Assembly: GCA_000170815.1 (NCBI GenBank)
Contig: ABCO01000007.1
Coordinates: 1-64,000, forward strand
DNA length: 64,000 nt
Reading direction: 5' to 3'
DNA from: an unidentified eubacterium SCB49
GTDB taxonomy: Bacteria > Bacteroidota > Bacteroidia > Flavobacteriales > Flavobacteriaceae
Shown here: positions 53,831 to 60,386 of the stretch, piece by piece
Numbering within the stretch: position 1 is the first letter of the stretch
Layout of the letters: every line of letters starts with the position of its first letter
Made by a program: the position numbers and the translations under genes
The notes under the pieces: model-generated
The model's database searches: none
What the model was told of the DNA's origin: nothing
Seen by the model: only the letters and a program-made list of their open reading frames with translations

Positions 53831-53889
53831 GTGAGTATTGAGTTATTAGAAATGAGAAAATAATTCTCTGCTTATAATTCAATACTCAC
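53831..53889. repeat. GTGAGTATTGAGT-type hairpin between paaA and paaB
   Basis: GTGAGTATTGAGTTATTA (53831-53848) pairs with 53872-53889 apart from a few bases, and an inner stem GAGAA/TTCTC lies between, so the element can fold into one long imperfect hairpin. A related GAGT run is at 28397-28427. Confidence 0.7.
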
Positions 53890-53909
53890 GACTCAATACT
53901 ATAAAAGAT

Positions 53910-54194
53910 ATGAGTAAGAATTGGCCCTTATGGGAAATCTTCGTAAGAAGTAAAAACGGATTAGAACACAGGCATTTTGGTAGTTTACACGCTTCAGATG
54001 CAGAAATGGCATTAGAAAACGCAAGAGATGTGTACACCAGAAGAAGTGAAGGAGTAAGTATTTGGGTGGTAGAGAGTAGTAATATTACCGCAAGTAATCC
54101 AGAAAACAATGGAGAGCTTTTTGAACCAGCACAAGATAAAGTGTATCGTCATCCCACGTTTTATGATTTGCCAGACGAAGTCAAGCATATGTAA
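53910..54194 (+). CDS. paaB: Phenylacetyl-CoA epoxidase subunit PaaB
   Basis: 94 residues. The small PaaB subunit of the epoxidase. Seen: WPLWEIFVRSKNGLEHRHFG, SLHASDAEMALENARDVYTR, and the end FYDLPDEVKHM, all typical. 86 bp after paaA, 134 bp before paaC. Confidence 0.96.
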   Translation: MSKNWPLWEIFVRSKNGLEHRHFGSLHASDAEMALENARDVYTRRSEGVSIWVVESSNITASNPENNGELFEPAQDKVYRHPTFYDLPDEVKHM

Positions 54195-54195
54195 A

Positions 54196-54238
54196 TAATT
54201 AACGATTGTAAATTTTTGATTGCAGATTTCAGAACTGA
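54196..54238. repeat. Dispersed repeat (TTAACGATTG type) between paaB and paaC
   Basis: ATTAACGATTGTAAATTTTT followed by GATTGCAGATTTCAG. Related by shared words to the repeats at 15980-16017, 56524-56560 and (inverted) 56945-56985. Confidence 0.55.
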
Positions 54239-54279
54239 AAACTCAACAACCAAAATAATTTATCTCCAATTTTCATCAC

Positions 54280-54306
54280 AATGTCACTCTGAGCGCAGTC
54301 GAAGAG
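54280..54306. repeat. REP-like motif TGTCACTCTGAGCGCAGTCG in paaB-paaC spacer
   Basis: One arm of the TGAGCGCAGTCGAA family seen in the 164-bp tandem repeat at 13848. Only one orientation is present here. Confidence 0.75.
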
Positions 54307-54328
54307 CAACATATAGACAAAGTTAAAA

Positions 54329-55084
54329 ATGAAGAACCAAAATCTTTATAACTACATTATATCAATAGCAGACAACAGTTTGATCTTAGCACAACGACTA
54401 GGCGAACTTTGTGGTCACGGTCCTACGCTAGAAACAGATATAGCAGGTACTAACATCTCACTTGACTTAATTGGTCAAACAAGAAATTATTATCAATATG
54501 CAGCTAAAATTCAGGGAGAAGGTAAGACAGAAGACGACCTTGCTTTTTTGAGACTAGAGCGCGAATATAAAAACGTTTTACTGGTAGAGCAGCCAAATGA
54601 TCATTTTGGTTATGTCATGGGCCGTCAATATTTATTTGATGTGTTTCATCTATTGTTTATGACCGAAATGTTAAACAGCAAAGACGAAACGCTAGCTGCC
54701 ATCGCAAAAAAAGGAATTAAAGAAGTAAGCTATCACAAACGTTTTTCTGGCGACTGGATAAAGCGATTAGGAGATGGGACAGAAGAGAGCAATGCTAAAA
54801 TGCAAGAAGCTATTGATGATCTCTGGGTATATACAGATGAGCTTTTTGATATAACAGAAGCTGATGCCGCTATGATTTCAGAAGGAATAGGAGTGGACAC
54901 TTCAAAATTTAAGGAGTTGTATTACACTGAAATTTTAGCATTACTAACAGAAGCAAATCTTACAATTCCAGAAAGCAAGTATTTTACAAGAGGTGGTAAA
55001 AAAGGAATACATAGCGAACATATGGGATACATATTAAGCGATTTGCAATATATGCAACGCACCTATCCAAATATGGAGTGGTAG
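54329..55084 (+). CDS. paaC: Phenylacetyl-CoA epoxidase subunit PaaC
   Basis: 251 residues. The structural ferritin-like partner of PaaA. Seen: SLILAQRLGELCGHGPTLE, DLIGQTRNYYQYAAKI, RQYLFDVFHLLFMTEM, YHKRFSGDWIKRLGDGTEES, and GGKKGIHSEHMGY, typical of PaaC, whose metal ligands are incomplete compared with PaaA. The spacer before it holds two different repeats. Confidence 0.96.
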   Translation: MKNQNLYNYIISIADNSLILAQRLGELCGHGPTLETDIAGTNISLDLIGQTRNYYQYAAKIQGEGKTEDDLAFLRLEREYKNVLLVEQPNDHFGYVMGRQYLFDVFHLLFMTEMLNSKDETLAAIAKKGIKEVSYHKRFSGDWIKRLGDGTEESNAKMQEAIDDLWVYTDELFDITEADAAMISEGIGVDTSKFKELYYTEILALLTEANLTIPESKYFTRGGKKGIHSEHMGYILSDLQYMQRTYPNMEW

Positions 55085-55116
55085 TTTTTGAAATCGAAAC
55101 TAAATATAAATTAAAA

Positions 55117-55142
55117 TATCGCCCTAAGCTTGTCTAAGGGTT
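55117..55142. repeat. Variant of TGAGCTTGTCGAAGGG repeat before paaD
   Basis: CGCCCTAAGCTTGTCTAAGG is a degenerate copy of CCCTGAGCTTGTCGAAGGG found at 55670, but with matching changes CCCTAA/TAAGGG, so the hairpin pairing is kept. It lies directly before the paaD start. Confidence 0.65.
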
Positions 55143-55147
55143 TTAAG

Positions 55148-55648
55148 ATGATCACGACTTTAGCAAATATCGACCAACACTTACTTCCAATTTTGGAACA
55201 GGTTTCTGATCCAGAAATCCCAGTATTGTCTGTTTTAGATCTAGGAGTGATAAGAGAAGCTGTTGAAGTTGATGGTGTTATAAAAGTTAAACTCACACCT
55301 ACCTACAGCGGTTGTCCTGCAATGGATGTAATAGGTGACGACCTACAAGCAGCTTTTAAACCACTAGGAAAAACTGTTGAGGTAGACTTAATATTAAGCC
55401 CTGCTTGGAGTACAGACTGGATTAGTGAGGCAGGTTTGCAAAAAATGGAGGCATACGGAATTGCAAGACCGCTTTCAGAAACAGCAGATAAAGATGTATT
55501 GTTAAACAATGCGAAAAAAGTGGTTTGTCCACAATGTAAAAGTACAAATACACATTTAGTAAGTCAGTTTGGATCTACAGCCTGCAAAGCATTATTTAAA
55601 TGCGATGATTGCCAAGAACCATTTGATTATTTTAAATGTTTGAAATAA
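55148..55648 (+). CDS. paaD: Phenylacetate degradation protein PaaD
   Basis: 166 residues from the ATG at 55148; an upstream start at 55130 would run through the repeat. MIP18/DUF59-type iron-sulfur assembly fold: SDPEIPVLSVLDLGVIREA, KLTPTYSGCPAMDVIGDD, and a C-terminal zinc-ribbon-like region with CPQCKSTNTHLVSQFGSTAC and CDDCQEPF. Required for epoxidase function, probably for FeS or diiron maturation. Confidence 0.94.
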   Translation: MITTLANIDQHLLPILEQVSDPEIPVLSVLDLGVIREAVEVDGVIKVKLTPTYSGCPAMDVIGDDLQAAFKPLGKTVEVDLILSPAWSTDWISEAGLQKMEAYGIARPLSETADKDVLLNNAKKVVCPQCKSTNTHLVSQFGSTACKALFKCDDCQEPFDYFKCLK

Positions 55649-55669
55649 TACAAGTAATATAAAATTAAC

Positions 55670-55731
55670 TGTCACCCTGAGCTTGTCGAAGGGCAACAAT
55701 AATAAGAGGCTTCGACAAGCTCAGCCTGACA
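55670..55731. repeat. REP-like hairpin TGAGCTTGTCGAAG between paaD and paaG
   Basis: Arms 55670-55691 and 55710-55731 are 22 bp each with about two mismatches (core CCTGAGCTTGTCGAAG), loop 18 bp. It ends 7 bp before the paaG ATG. Confidence 0.88.
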
Positions 55732-55738
55732 ATATCAT

Positions 55739-56521
55739 ATGAATCTACCAATATTAAAAAATATACAAAACGGAGTTGCAACGCTAACTTTAAACCGCCC
55801 TGAAGTTTTTAATAGCTTTAATCGTGAGATGGCGCTATTGTTACAAAAAGAGTTAGATGCTTGTGATCAAGATGATGCGGTGAGAGCTATATTGTTAACA
55901 GGAAACGGCAAAGCATTTTGTGCTGGGCAAGACTTAAAAGAGGTGACATCGCCAGAATTAAACCCAGGCTTTAAAAAGATTTTAGAAGAGCATTACAACC
56001 CAATAATTTCAAAAATCAGGAAAATAGAAAAACCTGTGGTTTGTGGTGTAAATGGTGTCGCGGCAGGAGCGGGAGCAAATATTGCATTGGCTTGCGATAT
56101 TGTTATTGCTTCAGAAAAAACAAGTTTTATACAGGCATTTAGTAAAATTGGCTTAGTGCCAGATAGTGCTGGAACCTTTTTTTTACCGCGTTTAATAGGC
56201 TTCGGAAAAGCATCTGCATTAATGATGTTGGGTGATAAAATTTCTGCAGAAGAAGCAGAAAAAATGGGTATGATTTATAGCGTTGTAGCTTCAGATAGTT
56301 TGATGGAAGAAGTAAATGCAACCGCCTTAAAGTTAGCGAGTATGCCAACAAAGGCATTAGGGATGACAAAACGATTATTAAACCAATCGATGACAAATGA
56401 TTTAGATACTCAGCTAGATTTAGAAGGGAAATTACAAATAGAAGCGGCACAAAGTGAAGATTATGCAGAAGGGGTTGCTGCCTTTGTTGAGAAGAGAAAA
56501 CCTGTGTTTAAAGGGAAATAG
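55739..56521 (+). CDS. paaG: Enoyl-CoA isomerase PaaG (1,2-epoxyphenylacetyl-CoA isomerase)
   Basis: 260 residues, crotonase fold. It converts the ring epoxide to the oxepin form. Seen: VATLTLNRPEVFNSFN, oxyanion-hole parts AFCAGQDLKEV and GVNGVAAGAGANIALACD, and IGLVPDSAGTFFLPRLIG, where the Asp in VPDS is typical of PaaG. It begins 7 bp after the hairpin. A four-helix-bundle gene follows after 50 bp. Confidence 0.92.
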   Translation: MNLPILKNIQNGVATLTLNRPEVFNSFNREMALLLQKELDACDQDDAVRAILLTGNGKAFCAGQDLKEVTSPELNPGFKKILEEHYNPIISKIRKIEKPVVCGVNGVAAGAGANIALACDIVIASEKTSFIQAFSKIGLVPDSAGTFFLPRLIGFGKASALMMLGDKISAEEAEKMGMIYSVVASDSLMEEVNATALKLASMPTKALGMTKRLLNQSMTNDLDTQLDLEGKLQIEAAQSEDYAEGVAAFVEKRKPVFKGK

Positions 56522-56523
56522 GT

Positions 56524-56560
56524 GATTAACGATTGGAGATTGTGGATTGCTGATTTTTGA
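56524..56560. repeat. Left copy of inverted repeat flanking a four-helix-bundle gene
   Basis: GATTAACGATTGGAGATTGT, then GGATTGCTGATTTTTGA. It pairs as inverted copy with 56945-56985. Sits between paaG and the four-helix-bundle gene. Confidence 0.75.
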
Positions 56561-56571
56561 AATAAATAAAT

Positions 56572-56925
56572 ATGAAACCTAACCAATTAGAAAATCGTTT
56601 AATTCAATTTACTGTCGAAGTAATTAAGCTTTGTAAAAGCATTGATAAATCATTTGCAGCAGAACACTTAACAAAACAATTGATTAGATCGAGTACTTCT
56701 GTAGCATTAAATTATGGAGAGGCAAGAAGCGGAGAATCTAATAAAGACTTTCTTCATAAAATGAAGATTAGCTTAAAAGAATTAAGAGAGTCTTACGTTA
56801 ATATGAAAATACAAAAAGGAGCAAAATTAATTTTGAATGAAGAAGAATTGGATAGACTGTTAGATGAAAATAATCAGCTTATTTCAATTTTTGTAGCAAG
56901 TATTAAAACTGCGTCCAAAAAATAA
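56572..56925 (+). CDS. Four-helix-bundle protein (23S rRNA intervening-sequence protein-like)
   Basis: 117 residues. All-helical; seen: RLIQFTVEVIKLCKSIDKSF, LTKQLIRSSTSVALNYGEAR, KDFLHKMKISLKELRESYV, as in the small four-helix-bundle family known from intervening sequences in 23S rRNA genes. No clear enzymatic motif. It lies inside the paa operon and is bracketed by inverted copies of one repeat, so it looks like a cassette inserted between paaG and paaH. Function unknown. Confidence 0.9.
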   Translation: MKPNQLENRLIQFTVEVIKLCKSIDKSFAAEHLTKQLIRSSTSVALNYGEARSGESNKDFLHKMKISLKELRESYVNMKIQKGAKLILNEEELDRLLDENNQLISIFVASIKTASKK

Positions 56926-56930
56926 ATTTA

Positions 56931-58142
56931 ATGACAACGCAAAATCAAAAATCGACAATCAACAATCAACAATCTCCAATTAATAACATTGGAATAATAG
57001 GGGCAGGAACAATGGGTTCTGGCATTGCACAAGTGGCAGCCACTGCGGGTTGTACTGTAAAATTATTTGATTTAAATCAGGCAGCTTTAGATAAAGCAAA
57101 AGCTAGTTTAGAAAAAATAATGACACGCTTAGTAGAAAAAGGGCGTGTTACTGAAGAAGAAAAAGCACGCATACAAGAAAATATTAGTTATGTAAATGCT
57201 TTAAAAGAATTGGCAGATAGTGATTTAACTATCGAGGCTATAATTGAGGACCTTGGTATAAAAAAGAAAGTTTTTCAAGAGTTAGAAAGTTATGTGTCTG
57301 ACAGCTGTATCATTGCTTCAAACACATCTTCTTTATCAATTGCTTCAATAGCATCGTCATTACAAAAACCTGAACGTTGTGTAGGAATTCACTTTTTTAA
57401 CCCAGCACCTTTAATGAAACTTGTTGAGGTGATCCCGGCAATTCAGACGAGTGATGCTGTTCTTAAAATTTCAGAAGAAACAATAAAGAGTTGGAAAAAA
57501 GTGGTGGCAGTTGCAAAAGATACTCCTGGCTTTATTGTGAATAGAGTGGCACGTCCATTTTATGGTGAAGCGCTCCGTATCTATGAAGAAGGAATGGCAG
57601 ATTTTGCAACCATAGATTTTGCAATGAAATCTCTAGGAGGTTTTAGAATGGGGCCTTTTGAGTTAATGGACTTTATAGGAAACGATGTAAACTACACGGT
57701 TACCGAAACCGTTTTTACCGCATTTTATTACGACCCAAGATACAAGCCTGCATTTACTCAAAAACGTTTTGCAGAAGCAGGATATTTAGGGAGAAAATCT
57801 GGAAGAGGTTTTTATGATTACTCAGAAGGAACGGTTAGGCCAGAACCGTCTAAAGATCAAAACCTGTTAGAAAACATAAAAAATAGAATAGTGGTGATGT
57901 TGATCAATGAAGCTGCAGATGCTTTGTTTTTAAATATTGCTAGCGCAATAGATATCGATAATGCCATGACAAAAGGCGTTAATTATCCTAAAGGACTATT
58001 AACTTGGGCAGATGAGTTAGGTATTGATAATTGCGTGAATGCGCTAGACGCGTTGTATGAGGAATATGGCGAAGATAGATATCGTTGCTCTCCTTTGTTA
58101 AGAAGAATGAATAGAGAGGGTAAAATGTTTTTTAGGAATTAG
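56931..58142 (+). CDS. paaH: 3-hydroxyacyl-CoA dehydrogenase PaaH
   Basis: 403 residues, ~20 more than usual. It oxidises 3-hydroxyadipyl-CoA with NAD. Seen: the Rossmann motif IGIIGAGTMGSGIAQVA (about residue 22), IIEDLGIKK, SNTSSLSIASIA, the catalytic His in GIHFFNPAPLMKLVE, and LGGFRMGPFELMDFIGNDV. The N-terminal Gln/Asn-rich residues 4-18 (QNQKSTINNQQSPIN) come from the right copy of the flanking repeat and are not family sequence. The start may have been captured from the repeat after insertion. Confidence 0.94.
   Translation: MTTQNQKSTINNQQSPINNIGIIGAGTMGSGIAQVAATAGCTVKLFDLNQAALDKAKASLEKIMTRLVEKGRVTEEEKARIQENISYVNALKELADSDLTIEAIIEDLGIKKKVFQELESYVSDSCIIASNTSSLSIASIASSLQKPERCVGIHFFNPAPLMKLVEVIPAIQTSDAVLKISEETIKSWKKVVAVAKDTPGFIVNRVARPFYGEALRIYEEGMADFATIDFAMKSLGGFRMGPFELMDFIGNDVNYTVTETVFTAFYYDPRYKPAFTQKRFAEAGYLGRKSGRGFYDYSEGTVRPEPSKDQNLLENIKNRIVVMLINEAADALFLNIASAIDIDNAMTKGVNYPKGLLTWADELGIDNCVNALDALYEEYGEDRYRCSPLLRRMNREGKMFFRN
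56945..56985. repeat. Right copy of inverted repeat, inside paaH coding start
   Basis: Reads in complement as ATTAATTGGAGATTGTTGATT, then GTTGATTGTCGATTTTTGA, matching the left copy at 56524-56560 in inverse orientation with one extra ATTGTTG unit. It lies in frame inside the paaH gene. Confidence 0.75.
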
Positions 58143-58158
58143 GAATTAGGCATTTGGG
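58135..58158 (+). repeat. Short tandem AGGAATT between paaH and four-helix-bundle gene
   Basis: AGGAATTAGGAATTAGG: tandem copies of 8 bp, beginning at the stop codon region of paaH. Confidence 0.5.
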
Positions 58159-58173
58159 ATAAGAAAAAATAAT

Positions 58174-58554
58174 ATGAAAAGTAAATACCATTTTAAGTTT
58201 GAAGATTTGAATGTTTACCAAAAGGCCTTGGATTATGGAGAGATTGTAAACGAGCAAGTAAAAATTTACCCAGACTACGAGTTATATGCACTTTCATCAC
58301 AATTTAGAAGAGCTTCAGATTCTATAGCACTTAATATCGCAGAAGGATATCCAGGTTCTGATGCGCAATTTGTAAAACACATTAATCATGCAATTTATAG
58401 CGCAAATGAATGTGTAAGTTGTAGTACTAAATCGAGAAGAAGATCTTATATCGATTTTGAAATGGACGAAGAAAATAGGAGAATGGTTTCTGAAATTACT
58501 AAGATGCTATCTTCTCTAAGAAGTACAATTATTAAAAGAATAAATAAAAACTAA
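58174..58554 (+). CDS. Second four-helix-bundle protein (23S rRNA IVS-like)
   Basis: 126 residues. The start FKFEDLNVYQKALDYGEIV, ELYALSSQFRRASDSIALNI and AEGYPGSDAQFVKHINHA fit the four-helix-bundle family more closely than the first copy; the two differ clearly and are not a recent duplication. Its stop overlaps the paaI start by one base (TAATG), so it is built into the operon. The end is rich in Ser/Arg (SCSTKSRRRSY). Function unknown. Confidence 0.9.
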   Translation: MKSKYHFKFEDLNVYQKALDYGEIVNEQVKIYPDYELYALSSQFRRASDSIALNIAEGYPGSDAQFVKHINHAIYSANECVSCSTKSRRRSYIDFEMDEENRRMVSEITKMLSSLRSTIIKRINKN

Positions 58555-58988
58555 TGCCTAATACCAAATCCCTAGGACCCCTCGCAGGAGAAAGAATACC
58601 ACATAAAATGCTAGCTCAAGATGCGTACTCAACTTGGTTAGGAATTGAAATACTAGACTGCAAAGTTGGACATGTAAAAGTAGGCATGACCATTCGTAAA
58701 GAAATGCTAAACAGCATGGGTAAAGCTCACGGTGGTATAAGTTATTCACTTGCAGATACGGCTTTTGGATTTACAGCAAATACCCACGGAAAATATGCTG
58801 TGTCTATTGAAACGAGCATCAATCACATTGAGGCTTTAAACGAAGGCGATTTTATCACGGCAGAAGCAACATTAGATTTACAAAAGAATAAAGTAGGTTT
58901 TAATATTGTTGAGGTAAGAAGAGGTGATGAGTTAGTGGCACTTTTTAAAGGAGTTGTGTATAGAACGAATAAAGACTGGGAGGAATAA
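58554..58988 (+). CDS. paaI: Hydroxyphenylacetyl-CoA thioesterase PaaI
   Basis: 144 residues, hot-dog fold. It hydrolyses dead-end or surplus phenylacetyl-type CoA esters. Seen: DAYSTWLGIEILDCKVGHVK, the active-site region SMGKAHGGISYSLADTAFGF, and SIETSINHIEAL. The ATG shares a base with the stop of the four-helix-bundle gene. Confidence 0.92.
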   Translation: MPNTKSLGPLAGERIPHKMLAQDAYSTWLGIEILDCKVGHVKVGMTIRKEMLNSMGKAHGGISYSLADTAFGFTANTHGKYAVSIETSINHIEALNEGDFITAEATLDLQKNKVGFNIVEVRRGDELVALFKGVVYRTNKDWEE

Positions 58989-58998
58989 AAGAATAAAG

Positions 58999-59067
58999 AA
59001 TATCGAACCGCAGAATAACGAATGATGAAGTTTTTGCTTAGTTATCCGGTATTCATAATTCGATATT
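58999..59067. repeat. Imperfect hairpin AATATCGAA-type between paaI and paaJ
   Basis: AATATCGAA (58999-59007) pairs with TTCGATATT (59059-59067), and inner parts pair partly. It is built of ATAACGAAT/CGAATT words. Confidence 0.65.
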
Positions 59068-59088
59068 AAAAATAAATAAAATATAAAA

Positions 59089-59118
59089 GTTTCGATTTCA
59101 GTTTCGATTTCGATTTCA
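59089..59118 (+). repeat. GTTTCGATTTC-type simple repeat before paaJ
   Basis: GTTTCGATTTCAGTTTCGAT and TTCGATTTC: the same word run as at 50989-51017 before the TetR gene. Ends ~11 bp before the paaJ ATG. Confidence 0.75.
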
Positions 59119-59129
59119 ATTTTAAAAGA

Positions 59130-60335
59130 ATGGAAGCATATATAATTGACGGTGTTAGAACGCCAATAGGAAATTACAAAGGAACACTAAGCGCTGTTAG
59201 AACAGACGATTTAGGAGCACATGTAATTAAAGCAGTAACAGATAAAAACCCTAATATTCCTAAAGAAGCATTTGACGATGTCATTATGGGCTGTGCTAAC
59301 CAAGCTGGAGAAGATAACCGTAATGTTGCACGCATGAGTTTGCTACTTGCAGGATTGCCTTTTTCTGTGCCTGGCGAAACTGTAAACAGATTATGTAGTA
59401 GTGGTTTATCTGCGATTATTCACGCAAACAGAGCGATAAAAGCAGGTGATGGAGATTTATTTATAGCAGGTGGTGTTGAGAATATGACACGCGGTCCCTA
59501 CGTAATGGCAAAACCTTCAACGGCTTTTGGTGGCGATAGTAAAATGTACGATTCTACTTTTGGATGGCGTTTTGTAAATCCAAAAATGCAAGCATTGTAC
59601 GGTACAGATGGTATGGGTACAACGGCAGAAAACCTTGTAGAGAAATACAATATCTCAAGAGAAGATCAAGATGCTTTTGCATACAACAGTCAGATGAAAG
59701 CAGCAGCAGCTCAAAAGTCTGGTCGATTAGCAAAAGAAATTGTTCCTGTTGAAATTCCGCAGCGAAAAAAAGACCCAATTATCTTCAAAGATGATGAGTT
59801 TATCAAGCCAAATTCGTCTAAAGAAATTTTAGCAAAATTACGACCAGCGTTTAAAAAAGAAGGAGGTAGTGTTACTGCTGGTAATGCTTCTGGATTAAAT
59901 GATGGGGCAGCAGCAACCATTATTGCAAGTGAAGATGCTGTAAAAAAATACAATTTAAAACCAATGGCTAGAATAGTGAGTTCTGCCGTGGTGGGTGTAG
60001 AGCCAAGAATTATGGGAATAGGCCCTGTCAATGCATCAAACAAAGCATTAGCAAAGGCTGGTTTAAAAATGGAAGATATGGATGTAATTGAGCTTAATGA
60101 GGCATTTGCTTCGCAAGCTTTAGCGTGTATTAGAGCATGGGGCTTAGCTGATGATGATGCAAGAATAAACCCTAATGGAGGTTCTATTGCCATAGGACAC
60201 CCACTTGGAGTTACAGGTGCTAGAATTGCGTATTCTGCCGCTTTACAGTTACAAGAAACTAATAAAAGATATGCGTTGATAACGATGTGTATAGGCGTTG
60301 GACAAGGATACGCTGCGATTATAGAACGAGTTTAA
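59130..60335 (+). CDS. paaJ: 3-oxoadipyl-CoA/3-oxo-5,6-dehydrosuberyl-CoA thiolase
   Basis: 401 residues, thiolase fold. It cleaves the 3-oxoacyl-CoA products to acetyl-CoA and shorter esters (succinyl-CoA at the end). Seen: the acyl-accepting Cys in ETVNRLCSSGLSAI (about residue 90), ELNEAFASQALACI, the catalytic His in PNGGSIAIGHPLGVTGAR, and the second Cys in MCIGVGQGYA. Both Cys and His are kept. Usual length. Confidence 0.95.
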   Translation: MEAYIIDGVRTPIGNYKGTLSAVRTDDLGAHVIKAVTDKNPNIPKEAFDDVIMGCANQAGEDNRNVARMSLLLAGLPFSVPGETVNRLCSSGLSAIIHANRAIKAGDGDLFIAGGVENMTRGPYVMAKPSTAFGGDSKMYDSTFGWRFVNPKMQALYGTDGMGTTAENLVEKYNISREDQDAFAYNSQMKAAAAQKSGRLAKEIVPVEIPQRKKDPIIFKDDEFIKPNSSKEILAKLRPAFKKEGGSVTAGNASGLNDGAAATIIASEDAVKKYNLKPMARIVSSAVVGVEPRIMGIGPVNASNKALAKAGLKMEDMDVIELNEAFASQALACIRAWGLADDDARINPNGGSIAIGHPLGVTGARIAYSAALQLQETNKRYALITMCIGVGQGYAAIIERV

Positions 60336-60346
60336 TATAAAATACC

Positions 60347-60382
60347 AATCCCCTCTCAGTGGGAGAGGGCTAGGGTGAGGGA
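60347..60382 (+). repeat. CCCCTCTCAGTGGGAGAGGG-type GC-rich repeat before paaZ
   Basis: CCCTCTC/GAGAGGG form a small hairpin, followed by CTAGGGTGAGGGA. It is much more GC-rich than the surroundings and ends 5 bp before the paaZ ATG. Similar elements are common as dispersed repeats in many bacteria. Confidence 0.75.
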
Positions 60383-60386
60383 AATT

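Noticed and set aside
56139..56450. Leu-rich minus-strand frame in paaG
   Set aside because: Shadow of the crotonase gene; no start context or domain.
59711..60193. 160-codon minus-strand frame opposite paaJ
   Set aside because: Lies wholly inside the well-supported thiolase gene and has no recognisable domain.
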